Assembly: GCF_026153205.1 (NCBI RefSeq)
Contig: NZ_JAPFBW010000025.1
Span: forward strand, 42,695 to 106,694
DNA from: Aquabacterium sp. A7-Y
Lineage (GTDB): Bacteria > Pseudomonadota > Gammaproteobacteria > Burkholderiales > Burkholderiaceae_C
Length of the DNA: 64,000 nucleotides
Reading direction: 5' to 3'
The position numbers and the translations under genes were made by a program. The stretch's first letter is position 1; each line of letters opens with the position of its first letter. Shown piece by piece: positions 56,658-64,000 of this stretch. The notes under the pieces are model-generated. The model saw only the letters and a program-made list of their open reading frames with translations, was not told the origin of the DNA and searched no databases.

Positions 56658-58357
56658 AGCCTCTCCTGACCCGCGCCGGCTGGCTGCTGGCCCTGGCGGG
56701 CGGCGCGCTGGCCTCGGGCTGCGCGACCGCGCCCGCACCGCGCACCCAAGCGGCAGCCCCGCCCGCGGCACCGGCCTCCCAGCCGGTGGCCGAGCCGGCA
56801 CCGGTCCTGACGGCCAAGCCGAGTGAAACCGCCCTGAAGGCCTTGGAGCCGACACCTCCCGCCGGCGAGGACGGCCGCGATGCGGCCGTGATCGTGCCCG
56901 ACCCGGAAGCCAACCCGACCGGCACCACGGCCCATTCGGAGCCCTCGCCCACCTCGCCCGACATCGTCGTCTCCGACCTGTGGGTACGCATCCGCCAGGG
57001 CTTTTCGATGCCCGACCTGGACGGCGACCTGGTGCGCGACCGCGAGCAGTACTACGTGGCACGGCCGGACTACATGCAGCGCATGACCGAGCGCGCCAGC
57101 CGCTATCTCTTCCACATCGTCGAGGAGGTCGAATCGCGCGGCATGCCCACCGAGCTGGCGCTGCTGCCCTTTGTCGAGAGCGCCTTCAACCCGCAGGCCA
57201 TGTCGGTCGCCAAGGCCTCGGGCATGTGGCAGTTCATTCCCTCCACCGGGCGCGACTTCTCGCTGACGCAGAACCTGTTCCGGGACGAGCGCCGCGACGT
57301 GCTCGCCTCCACCCGCGCGGCGCTCGACTACCTCGGCAAGCTGCACGCGATGTTCGGCGACTGGCACCTGGCGCTGGCGGCCTACAACTGGGGTGAAGGC
57401 AGCGTGCAGCGGGCCATCGCGCGCAACCGCAAGGCGGGCCTGCCGACCGACTACCAGAGCCTCCGCATGCCGGTCGAAACGCGCTACTACGTGCCCAAGC
57501 TGCAGGCGATCAAGAACATCATCCACCGGCCCGAGTCCTTCGGCGTTGCGCTGGCCCCGATCGAGAACCACCCCTATTTCCTGACGGTCGCGATCCAGCG
57601 CGACATGGACGTGGCCCTCGCGATCCGGCTCGCCGGCCTGGAGCGCGACGAGTTCCGCGCCCTCAACCCGCAGATGAACCAGCCAGTGATCCTGGCCGCC
57701 GGAACGTCGCAGATCCTGCTGCCCTACGACAACGCCCGCCGGTTCATGCGCAACCTCACGGAACACCGCGGCCCGCTGGCCAGCTGGACCGCCTGGGTGG
57801 TGCCCCGCACGATGCGCCCGGCCGAGGCCGCCAAGCAGGCCGGCATGAGCGAGGCCGAGCTGCGCGAGATCAACAAGATCCCGCCGCGCATGCTGATCAA
57901 GGCCGGCTCCACCCTGCTGGTCGAGCGCCACTCGCTGAAACATCACCAGGACGTCTCCGCCGAGGTGGCCGACAACGCCATCATGTCGCTGGCCCCCGAC
58001 ACGCCGCCGCTGCGCCGCACGGTGGTGCGTGCCGGTGCGCGCGACACGGTCGGCTCGCTGGCGCGCCGTTATGGCGTCAGCCCGGCACAACTGGTGAGCT
58101 GGAACAAGTTCGGCAGCTCCCAGCGTCTCAAGCGCGGCCAGCAGGTGGTCGTCTACACGCCCGCCAAGCGTGCCGTGCGCGCCGCGGCGGCCGATCGGCC
58201 CGGCGCCCGCAAGACCGCGGCGCGCGCCGTCGCGAAGAAGGACCAGCGTGAGGTGGCCGGGCGCAAGCCGGCCGGCAAGGCGAGCCGTGTCGCCAAGGGC
58301 GGCAAGACCGCCGTGCGCGTGCAGGGCAAGAGCCGCGTCAAAATGGCGAAAAACTGA
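56654..58357 (+). CDS. mltD: Membrane-bound lytic murein transglycosylase D
   Basis: Lipoprotein of 567 residues with lipobox ASGC (Cys23). An SLT domain at about 165-300 has the catalytic Glu in FVESAFNPQAMSVAKASGMW and QFIPSTGRDF. Two LysM-type peptidoglycan-binding repeats follow (about 385-425 and 455-505, TVGSLARRYGVSPAQLVSWN), then a Lys/Arg-rich tail. It cleaves glycan strands to 1,6-anhydro-muropeptides. Its start overlaps the gloB stop, as in many proteobacteria, and a strong terminator follows. Confidence 0.95.
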   Translation: MKPLLTRAGWLLALAGGALASGCATAPAPRTQAAAPPAAPASQPVAEPAPVLTAKPSETALKALEPTPPAGEDGRDAAVIVPDPEANPTGTTAHSEPSPTSPDIVVSDLWVRIRQGFSMPDLDGDLVRDREQYYVARPDYMQRMTERASRYLFHIVEEVESRGMPTELALLPFVESAFNPQAMSVAKASGMWQFIPSTGRDFSLTQNLFRDERRDVLASTRAALDYLGKLHAMFGDWHLALAAYNWGEGSVQRAIARNRKAGLPTDYQSLRMPVETRYYVPKLQAIKNIIHRPESFGVALAPIENHPYFLTVAIQRDMDVALAIRLAGLERDEFRALNPQMNQPVILAAGTSQILLPYDNARRFMRNLTEHRGPLASWTAWVVPRTMRPAEAAKQAGMSEAELREINKIPPRMLIKAGSTLLVERHSLKHHQDVSAEVADNAIMSLAPDTPPLRRTVVRAGARDTVGSLARRYGVSPAQLVSWNKFGSSQRLKRGQQVVVYTPAKRAVRAAAADRPGARKTAARAVAKKDQREVAGRKPAGKASRVAKGGKTAVRVQGKSRVKMAKN

Positions 58358-58383
58358 GGCGATCCGTCGCCCGCGTCACCCCG

Positions 58384-58409
58384 GCCGCGCACCCTGCGCG
58401 GCTTTTTTT
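58384..58409 (+). terminator. Rho-independent terminator after mltD
   Basis: A perfect 8-bp stem GCCGCGCA/TGCGCGGC with a CCC loop is followed directly by seven T residues on the plus strand, 27 bp after the mltD stop. It should end the gloB-mltD transcript. Confidence 0.9.
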
Positions 58410-58567
58410 GGGCCCTGCAACACCTGGCAAAGGACCGGGCCATTTGCTGACCAATTCCCGCCCTCCTCGCTCGCCCGGCTGAGAGACTTTTCGCACCACC
58501 CCGAGGCGCACCGCAGTCCCCGCGCACCGTGCCGGTGGCTGAGGAGACACAAGATGCGAGGTGCACG

Positions 58568-59296
58568 ATGAGCCGGCGGCTACGAGCCGCGGCCGCGGGC
58601 GTGATGGCCGCCGTGGGCCTGGTGTGGTGGCTGCGCAGCCAACCCGGTCCCGCCGCGAACGGCCCGGCGACGCAGCCGCCTGCTGCACAACAGGCCTGGG
58701 GCGCGTCACCCTTCGGCGGCCCGTCGGCGGCAGCGGGCGGGACTTCCCAGAGGGCTCCGGCTCCCCCCGCGGAAACGGCGCAGCACGGCGCCCCCGACAG
58801 TGCGCCGCCGGGCGTCAGCCCAGAGCAGTGGCAGCAGTTGCAGGACCGCCTGCGCGACCATCCGGAGCGTGAGCGCGAGATCGCCCGGCTCACCGACTAC
58901 CTCGCCTACGTCCACACGATGGAGCGCTTCCGCCTCGCCCGCAGCGAAGCGGCCCCGGCCGGGGCGCTGAGGCCCCTGGCACGGCGGCTGGATGCGGGCC
59001 TCGACCAGCGTCTGGCGCGCGGCGAACTGTCGCTGGGCGAGGCCCGGCTGCTCAAGGCCGCGCTGCTGCAAGTGCTGCAACCGGATGCGAAGCAGCGCGA
59101 GGCGGCACTGGCGCTCTGGATCGAACAGCAGGCGCCACCGCCTGCCGCCGCCGACCCGCGTGCCGAGACTTTCCGTCGACAGGAGACCGCGCTGGTGCTG
59201 GCCTGGCAGGCCTTGCCCCCGGCGCAGCGCGACCCGCAGGAACTGCAGGCGCAGCTCGACAGGCTGCGCCAGTCGGTGTTCGGGCAGGAGCGCTAG
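58568..59296 (+). CDS. Exported or anchored helical protein of unknown function
   Basis: Protein of 242 residues. The N-terminal hydrophobic segment (residues 6-22, AAAAGVMAAVGLVWWL) is an anchor or uncleaved signal. A Pro/Ala/Gly-rich linker to about residue 80 is followed by a highly charged, all-helical C-terminal half (VSPEQWQQLQDRLRDHPERE; RLTDYLAYVHTMERFRLARS; EETALVLAWQALP-like repeats). The layout resembles steric foldases of secreted lipases (LifO type), but their signature is not clearly present, so this is only a guess. It precedes a secreted esterase by 60 bp on the same strand and could be its partner. Confidence 0.65.
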   Translation: MSRRLRAAAAGVMAAVGLVWWLRSQPGPAANGPATQPPAAQQAWGASPFGGPSAAAGGTSQRAPAPPAETAQHGAPDSAPPGVSPEQWQQLQDRLRDHPEREREIARLTDYLAYVHTMERFRLARSEAAPAGALRPLARRLDAGLDQRLARGELSLGEARLLKAALLQVLQPDAKQREAALALWIEQQAPPPAAADPRAETFRRQETALVLAWQALPPAQRDPQELQAQLDRLRQSVFGQER

Positions 59297-59356
59297 CCGC
59301 GCCTCGCATCGAGGCGCGACCGGCGCCGGACACCCCAACTTCACAGGGAACGCAAC

Positions 59357-60637
59357 ATGAAGCTTCGCCCTCGCTCACGCCGCGCGCGTCGCGCGGCCCG
59401 GTGGCTCGCCGCCCTCGGCTTGCCGCTGCTGGCCCCCTGGGCCAGCGCCGGCTACTTCCAGTGGGACACCGTTGAGCTGCCGGCCGCCAGCGGCGCGTCC
59501 TGCGGCAACGGAACGCCCTACCGCTTTTTCGTCAACCGCACCCCCTTTACCAGCAAGACCGTGATCGTCTTCGAGGGCGGTGGTGCCTGCTGGGACCAGG
59601 CCTCCTGCCTCGGCGAAGGCCCGCTGTCCGCCACCAATCCCGACGGCGTGCCGGCCGACTACCTGCAGCGCCTCAACACGGCGGCGTTCGGGCTCGTCAC
59701 GCCCTTCACGGCCCGTCTGCACCCCTTCGACCGCATCAGCACGCAGGACTGGAACATCGTCTACCTGCCCTACTGCACCGGCGACGTGCACACCGGCCAC
59801 GCGGTGCAGGTCTACAGCGACCGCGACCCGGCACAGCCGCGCGTTCAGTACCACCGCGGGCAGGCCAACGCAACCGGCGCGGCCCGCTGGCTGCGGGAGC
59901 ACATCGGCCGGCCGGCCGAGCTGCTGGTCACGGGGTTCTCGGCCGGTGGGGCCGGTGGCACGGGCACCTACCCGGTGCTGCGCGACACCTTGCAGCCACA
60001 ACGCTCCTCGCTGCTGGCCGACTCGGGGCCGCTGTTCCCGGCGCCGCGCAACGCGACGCCGGAACAGGCGCCCTCGCTGCCGCTGCACAACCGCATCCGC
60101 GAGGCCTGGGGGCTGGACCGGCCGGGCGCGCTGCTGTCGCTCTACGCCGGCCGGCCCGGGCTGGATCCGGACAACCTGGGCAGCGTCACGAGCGCCCTGG
60201 CACTGAGCTATCCCGAGGACCGCTTCTCCTATGGTCTGTTCCAGAAAGACGGCGTCTACTCGGCCTTCAGCTATGCGAAGTTCTACCCCGACATCCAGAA
60301 CGCGCCGGACGAGGCCACCCGTCGCACGCTGATCAACCAGCGCTGGCGCCAGGACATCTCGCAGTGGCTGCCCCAGCTCGACACGCATGCCAACGTCGGC
60401 TACCACATCCCCTTCTGGCGTGCGCTGGCCGACGCCCACTGCCTGACGATCGTGGACTTTTCGGGCACCGGCATCGAGGAACGCGGCATCGCGGATGTCA
60501 AGCCGGTGGTGGAGAACACGCTGGTGCGCGACACCCCGCCGATGCGCCATGTCGAGACCGACCAGGTCTCGGACTACAGTCGTCCGGTCAACCCCATCCA
60601 GGCGCTGGTGACCTTTCTGCAATGGCTGTTCGGATAA
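59357..60637 (+). CDS. Pectinacetylesterase/Notum-family secreted hydrolase
   Basis: Exported protein of 426 residues with an Arg-rich signal peptide cleaved after ASAG. Family features are FEGGGACWDQASCLGEG, DWNIVYLPYCTGDVHTG and the nucleophile elbow VTGFSAGGAGG (Ser195). Asp/His partners lie in the later GYHIPFWRALADAHCL region. The family deacetylates pectin in plants and removes palmitoleate from Wnt in animals (Notum); the bacterial substrate is unknown. It follows the helical protein gene. Cysteines are conserved in pairs, as expected for the periplasm or outside. Confidence 0.82.
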   Translation: MKLRPRSRRARRAARWLAALGLPLLAPWASAGYFQWDTVELPAASGASCGNGTPYRFFVNRTPFTSKTVIVFEGGGACWDQASCLGEGPLSATNPDGVPADYLQRLNTAAFGLVTPFTARLHPFDRISTQDWNIVYLPYCTGDVHTGHAVQVYSDRDPAQPRVQYHRGQANATGAARWLREHIGRPAELLVTGFSAGGAGGTGTYPVLRDTLQPQRSSLLADSGPLFPAPRNATPEQAPSLPLHNRIREAWGLDRPGALLSLYAGRPGLDPDNLGSVTSALALSYPEDRFSYGLFQKDGVYSAFSYAKFYPDIQNAPDEATRRTLINQRWRQDISQWLPQLDTHANVGYHIPFWRALADAHCLTIVDFSGTGIEERGIADVKPVVENTLVRDTPPMRHVETDQVSDYSRPVNPIQALVTFLQWLFG

Positions 60638-60681
60638 CGACCGCCTGCGCAACGCCGGCCCGTGCTGAGGCCGGGCGCGGG

Positions 60682-61776
60682 TCAGGCCTTGAGCCGGGCC
60701 CGCGCCCGCAGCACGAACTCGTTGGTGTGGCTGCGCTCCAGCAAGGCCTGCAGGTCCTGGTGGCGCGTTTCGCCGACGGCCGCGCCGGCGACCTTCCAGG
60801 CGATCTGCAGCGCCTCCTCGCCCAGCTCGCCGTCCGGCGAATAGGACTCGCGCACCTTGTAGAAGGACGCCAGATAGAGGGCCCGGTCGCCCATCACCTG
60901 CGCCTCGGGCACCGTCTTGATGATGTCCTGCGGCTGTGCCGTCTGCAGCCAGCGCAGGCTGCGTGCGACCGCATAGACAAACGCCTGGCAGGTCTGGGGA
61001 TGGCGGCTCACGAAGGCCGGCTGCGCATAGACGCAGGTGCCCGGCATCGGGCCGCCGAACACCTCGTGGGCGCCCTTGGGTGTGCGCGGGTCGGCGACCA
61101 CCCTCACCTCGCCCTTCTGCTCCAGCTGCGTCATGCCGGGATCGAGATGGCTCAGCGCGTCGATGCCGCCCCACCGCAGCGCCTGCACACCTTCAGCCAT
61201 GGAGCCGAAGCTGACCCACTGCACATCGGCCTGCTTGAGGCCGGCCCGGGCCAGACAGACCTGCGCCAGCGTCTGCGACAGGCTGCCCGAGGTCGCGACG
61301 CCGATGCGCTTGCCGCGCAGGTCGGCCATGCCGCGCCACGAGCCCATCAGCCGCGTGCACACGCCCAGCGAGACCTTGGGCGTGCGGCCTTCCAGCACCA
61401 CCGTCTGCAGCGTCTGCCCCTGCAACTGGCGCTGCACCAGGCCCAGGTAGGCGCCCGAGCCCAGCTCGGCCTCGCCAGCCTGCACGGCGGCAGCCGCACT
61501 GGCGGGCTCGGCCACTTCGAGCAGCCGGACATCCAGGCCCTCGGCACGGAAGTAGCCGAGCTGCTGCGCCACCGTGAGCGGCAGGTGGCAGAGCGACTCC
61601 TCGCGGCCCATCACGACCCTCAGACGCGCCACCTCCGGCTGCGCCCGTAGCCGTGGCAGGCCGGTCCCGAGCAGCACTGCGGCTGCGCCGGCCACCCACA
61701 GGCAGTCGCGCCGCCCCGGCCGGAAGGAACCCGGCGCCGCGGCGGCAGCAGAGGTGAGGCGAGGCTCTTTGACCAT
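60682..61776 (-). CDS. ABC-transporter substrate-binding protein, NMT1/SsuA type
   Basis: Exported protein of 364 residues with a twin-arginine-like signal (RPGRRDCLWVAGAAAVLLGT). A periplasmic binding domain follows (VAQQLGYFRAEGLDVRLLEV; DLRGKRIGVATSGSLSQT; LRWGGIDALSHLDPGM). This is the NMT1/THI5-like family that binds nitrate, alkanesulfonates, taurine or pyrimidine precursors. No permease or ATPase gene is adjacent, so it is an orphan. The ligand cannot be read from the sequence. Confidence 0.85.
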   Translation of the reverse strand: MVKEPRLTSAAAAAPGSFRPGRRDCLWVAGAAAVLLGTGLPRLRAQPEVARLRVVMGREESLCHLPLTVAQQLGYFRAEGLDVRLLEVAEPASAAAAVQAGEAELGSGAYLGLVQRQLQGQTLQTVVLEGRTPKVSLGVCTRLMGSWRGMADLRGKRIGVATSGSLSQTLAQVCLARAGLKQADVQWVSFGSMAEGVQALRWGGIDALSHLDPGMTQLEQKGEVRVVADPRTPKGAHEVFGGPMPGTCVYAQPAFVSRHPQTCQAFVYAVARSLRWLQTAQPQDIIKTVPEAQVMGDRALYLASFYKVRESYSPDGELGEEALQIAWKVAGAAVGETRHQDLQALLERSHTNEFVLRARARLKA

Positions 61777-61861
61777 GGCCCCCAGCTTAATGATCGCCCG
61801 GGGCCCGGCCTATCGGGAACGATCCGGGCAGGGAAACTCCCAGCGCAGTCGAAACTGGCGG

Positions 61862-62269
61862 TCACACCCGTGCTGGCGACCCGGAAAACAGCAGCGCGAT
61901 GTTGACAGCCAGCGCGAGCGTCCAGACCAGGCTGCGCAGGGTGGCCAAATCGGCGATGTAGAGGCCGATGTAGACGATGCGCAAGCCGACGAAGGCCGCT
62001 GCGAGCAGGTCGACGCGCTCGGCCGGCGCCCCGGTGGCGAAGGCGATCGCCACCGCACCGATGAAAAACGGCAGCGCCTCGAAGCTGTTGGCCTGGGCCG
62101 CGTTGGCGCGCTGGCGCCAGCCCTGCTGGCGGGCCAGCCAGCTGCGCGGGTCGTGGTTGTCGTAGCCGCCTTCGCTGCGTCGGCGACCGATGCCAGCCGC
62201 CTTCGCGAGGAAAACACAGACGATGGGCAGCAGCGCGGCCGCCAGCACGCTCCAGAGGGCAATGTTCAT
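61862..62269 (-). CDS. MAPEG-family membrane protein
   Basis: Protein of 135 residues with four membrane helices (IALWSVLAAALLPIVCVFLA; FFIGAVAIAFATG; LAAAFVGLRIVYIGLYIADL; LVWTLALAVNIALLFS). The MAPEG-typical RANAAQANSFEALPFFIG is present. The family includes glutathione-dependent enzymes, but most bacterial members are uncharacterised. The start at MNIALWS begins the first helix. It lies 25 bp downstream of recR and may be in the same transcript. Confidence 0.85.
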   Translation of the reverse strand: MNIALWSVLAAALLPIVCVFLAKAAGIGRRRSEGGYDNHDPRSWLARQQGWRQRANAAQANSFEALPFFIGAVAIAFATGAPAERVDLLAAAFVGLRIVYIGLYIADLATLRSLVWTLALAVNIALLFSGSPARV

Positions 62270-62294
62270 GGCTTCAGTCTCCGGCAAGGTCGCC

Positions 62295-62876
62295 TCAGCG
62301 ACGGTCGACCAGAGCATGCGCGATGGTGCCCAGGTCGACATGTTCCAACTCGCTACCCACCGGGACGCCGCGCGCCAGGCGCGTCACTTTCAGGCCTCGC
62401 GACTTGAGTCCCTCGGCCAGCACGTGCGCGGTGGCCTCGCCCTCGGCCGTGAAGTTGGTCGCGACGATCACCTCACGCACCTCGCCGTCGCCGGCCCGGT
62501 CGAACAGGCGCTCCAGGCCGATGTCGCTCGGGCCGATGCCGTCGAGCGGGCTGAGCCGGCCCATCAGCACGAAATAGAGGCCCTTGTAGCTGCCGGTGCG
62601 CTCGACCGCCGCCTGGTCGGCCGGCGTTTCCACGACGCAGAGCTGCGCCGCATCGCGTTCCGGATCCAGGCAGGTCAGGCAGATCTCGGCCTCGGTGAAG
62701 GTGTTGCAACGCGCGCAATGGCGCACGTCGCGGACCGCCGCGCCGAGCGCCCGGGCGATCAGCTCGGCGCCCTCGCGGTCGTGCTGCAGCAGGTGAAACG
62801 CCATGCGGGTCGCCGACTTCGGCCCCACGCCGGGCAGGCGGCGCAAGGCCAGGACCAGGGCATCGAAAGACGACAT
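62295..62876 (-). CDS. recR: Recombination protein RecR
   Basis: Protein of 193 residues with helix-hairpin-helix [18 protein letters not shown] and a four-cysteine zinc motif ([16 protein letters not shown]). A Toprim domain ([35 protein letters not shown]) completes it. With RecFO it loads RecA at gaps. It sits in the conserved dnaX-ybaB-recR cluster, 76 bp downstream of ybaB. Confidence 0.97.
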   Translation of the reverse strand: MSSFDALVLALRRLPGVGPKSATRMAFHLLQHDREGAELIARALGAAVRDVRHCARCNTFTEAEICLTCLDPERDAAQLCVVETPADQAAVERTGSYKGLYFVLMGRLSPLDGIGPSDIGLERLFDRAGDGEVREVIVATNFTAEGEATAHVLAEGLKSRGLKVTRLARGVPVGSELEHVDLGTIAHALVDRR

Positions 62877-62952
62877 CGTTGTGCTGCAGTACGGCGTGGC
62901 GGTCCAAGGACCGGTGGCGGGCGCCGCCAGCAGCGCCCGCCGGCTTCGGGGA

Positions 62953-63279
62953 TCAGAACGGGAACTTCATCCCCGGCGGCAGCGGCATGCCGGCCGTCAG
63001 CTTGCCCATCTTCTCCTGGCTCACTTCCTCGGCGCGGCGCACCGCGTCGTTGAAGGCGGCGGCGACCAGGTCCTCGAGCATGTCCTTGTCGTCGGCCAGC
63101 AGACTGGGGTCGATGGTGATGCGCTTGACGTCATGCTTGCAGGTCATCTGCACTTTGACGAGGCCGGCCCCCGACTGGCCTTCGACCTCGATCTGGGCCA
63201 GCTCTTCCTGGGCGCGCTTGAGGTTGTCCTGCATCTGCTGGGCCTGTTTCATCAGGCCCGCGATCTGTCCTTTGAGCAT
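62953..63279 (-). CDS. ybaB: YbaB/EbfC nucleoid-associated protein
   Basis: Protein of 108 residues with the family pattern [40 protein letters not shown], and a C-terminal [15 protein letters not shown]. It forms DNA-binding dimers. It lies between dnaX (69 bp) and recR, as in most bacteria. Confidence 0.96.
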   Translation of the reverse strand: MLKGQIAGLMKQAQQMQDNLKRAQEELAQIEVEGQSGAGLVKVQMTCKHDVKRITIDPSLLADDKDMLEDLVAAAFNDAVRRAEEVSQEKMGKLTAGMPLPPGMKFPF

Positions 63280-63348
63280 GTCTTTCCTTTCGGGGTCGCG
63301 GTCTTCGGTATGGGGAAAAGCCGCCCGGACCCGCCGGGCGGCACAGGT

Positions 63349-64000
63349 TCAGACGGGTCGGATGGAGCCCGGCACGATGCGTGCCGTGCTGAACTGCTGC
63401 ATCAGCGTCACGACCAGCGGGTCGTTCTGGATCGCCTCTTCGGCCTGGCGCTGGCGCAGCGCCCGCTTGGCCGCCTCGCGGCGGGCGGGCGTGTCCTGGG
63501 TGGGCGCCACTTCGAGCGCGAGGCGCACCGGCTGGCCCAGCACTTCGGCCAGCGCCGCCTCGAGCTTGCCGCGGTTGGCGTCCGACGCCAGCGTGTTGCG
63601 CTCCACCCGCAGCCGCCACAGGCCGTCCGCCGCTTCGCTCGCCAGGCATTCGCTCTGCATCGCCAGCTCGCGCACCAACGCCGCGACCAACTCACGCTCG
63701 ATCATCTGCAGCACCAGGGCATGCCAGCGGTCGCCCAGGGGCGACGACGGCGTCTCAGGCACCTCGGTCAGCATGGCGGAGGCGGCCGACGGCAGCGGGG
63801 CCGGTGCGGCAGCGGGCGCGGGCGTCGCCAGAGCAGCGGTCCGTGGAACGGCGGGAGCGGGAACCGCAGGCGCGTCGCCGGGGGCCGGCGCGACTGCCGC
63901 CGCAGGGCGCGCGGATGGCGCTGCCGCTCGTGTCGCGGCGCCGCCGGCATCCGGGCTGGGCAGACCTTCCGGATCGTAGTCGTCGTCCCAGGGCGGCGGC
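63349..64000 (-). CDS. dnaX: DNA polymerase III tau subunit, C-terminal part (truncated by the window edge)
   Basis: The frame is open to the end of the window; about 216 C-terminal residues are visible. They begin in the linker (PPPWDDDYDPEGLPSPD), pass through an Ala/Pro-rich stretch, and end in the polymerase-binding tau domain (HALVLQMIERELVAALVREL; SEAADGLWRLRVERNTLASD; RKRALRQRQAEEAIQND-like). The ATPase domain and any frameshift site for gamma lie outside. Identification rests on this domain and on the following ybaB-recR. Confidence 0.9.
   Translation of the reverse strand, partial: PPPWDDDYDPEGLPSPDAGGAATRAAAPSARPAAAVAPAPGDAPAVPAPAVPRTAALATPAPAAAPAPLPSAASAMLTEVPETPSSPLGDRWHALVLQMIERELVAALVRELAMQSECLASEAADGLWRLRVERNTLASDANRGKLEAALAEVLGQPVRLALEVAPTQDTPARREAAKRALRQRQAEEAIQNDPLVVTLMQQFSTARIVPGSIRPV

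Noticed and set aside
60650..60680. CCGGCC/GGCCGG hairpin between the esterase and the binding-protein gene
   Set aside because: No T-run on either side; could be bidirectional but not supported as a terminator.

Overview
This 64-kb window is very GC-rich, densely coded chromosomal DNA. The gene sets and neighbourhoods point to a betaproteobacterium of the order Burkholderiales: hisS-ispG-rodZ-pilW-rlmN-ndk, rluB-scpB, sucA-sucB-lpdA, a Burkholderia/Comamonas-type trimeric porin, and dnaX-ybaB-recR. The style resembles the Rubrivivax/Leptothrix/Caldimonas group, but the sequence alone does not fix the genus. No rRNA, tRNA, CRISPR array, prophage or intact insertion sequence was seen.

Layout. 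1-6.1 kb (minus strand): histidyl-tRNA synthetase, IspG, a RodZ-like protein, the PilW pilotin, RlmN and Ndk. 6.2-10.6 kb: RluB with very long low-complexity tails, ScpB and RluD. BamD (10.67 kb) is divergent from RluD. 11.5-13.6 kb: a DinG/XPD-type helicase split by a frameshift in a T7 run, then a small DUF465 protein. 13.9-17.9 kb: a PP2C phosphatase, a hybrid histidine kinase with an AhpD-like N-terminus, and ZapE. 17.9-23.6 kb: the 2-oxoglutarate dehydrogenase operon sucA-sucB-lpdA. 23.9-31.4 kb: a glycine-rich lipoprotein, a Tim44-like membrane protein, an NhaR-type regulator, a porin, a GH39-like lipoprotein, an alpha/beta hydrolase and YjbQ.

31.4-38.4 kb holds an uncharacterised dynamin-like GTPase/membrane pair (DUF3482/DUF2868). 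It also holds a large secreted six-hairpin glycosidase-like lipoprotein (frameshifted near its end) and a small cysteine-motif protein. 38.4-39.2 kb is soxY-soxZ without other sox genes. 39.3-43.3 kb is a cyclic-di-GMP operon: HD-GYP protein, a 66-codon repeat ORF, and a PAS-GGDEF-EAL protein. The 66-codon ORF consists of two 30-residue repeats and is joined to both neighbours by ATGA overlaps. 43.3-45.6 kb is a degenerate, less GC-rich accessory patch: a propionyl-CoA synthetase remnant abutting a HAF-repeat remnant, opposite an intact HAF-repeat gene.

45.7-50.0 kb: an NlpC/P60 hydrolase, then the tightly overlapping molybdenum-cofactor cluster moaA-mobA-GNAT-moeA. 50.0-54.5 kb: an RND efflux pump and its adaptor. 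54.6-58.4 kb: RNase HI, a SAM methyltransferase whose start codon overlaps that of divergent gloB, and MltD. 58.6-61.8 kb: a helical exported protein, a pectin-acetylesterase-family hydrolase and an orphan substrate-binding protein. 61.9-64 kb: a MAPEG protein, recR, ybaB and the C-terminal part of dnaX, cut by the window edge.

Most of the window is housekeeping. The best candidates for new biology are the coupled repeat ORF in the c-di-GMP operon, the AhpD-like histidine kinase, the DUF3482/DUF2868 pair, the acetyltransferase inside the Moco operon, and orphan SoxYZ. Two frameshifts at homopolymers (12.88 kb and 37.84 kb) may be sequencing errors and should be resolved before those genes are called broken.
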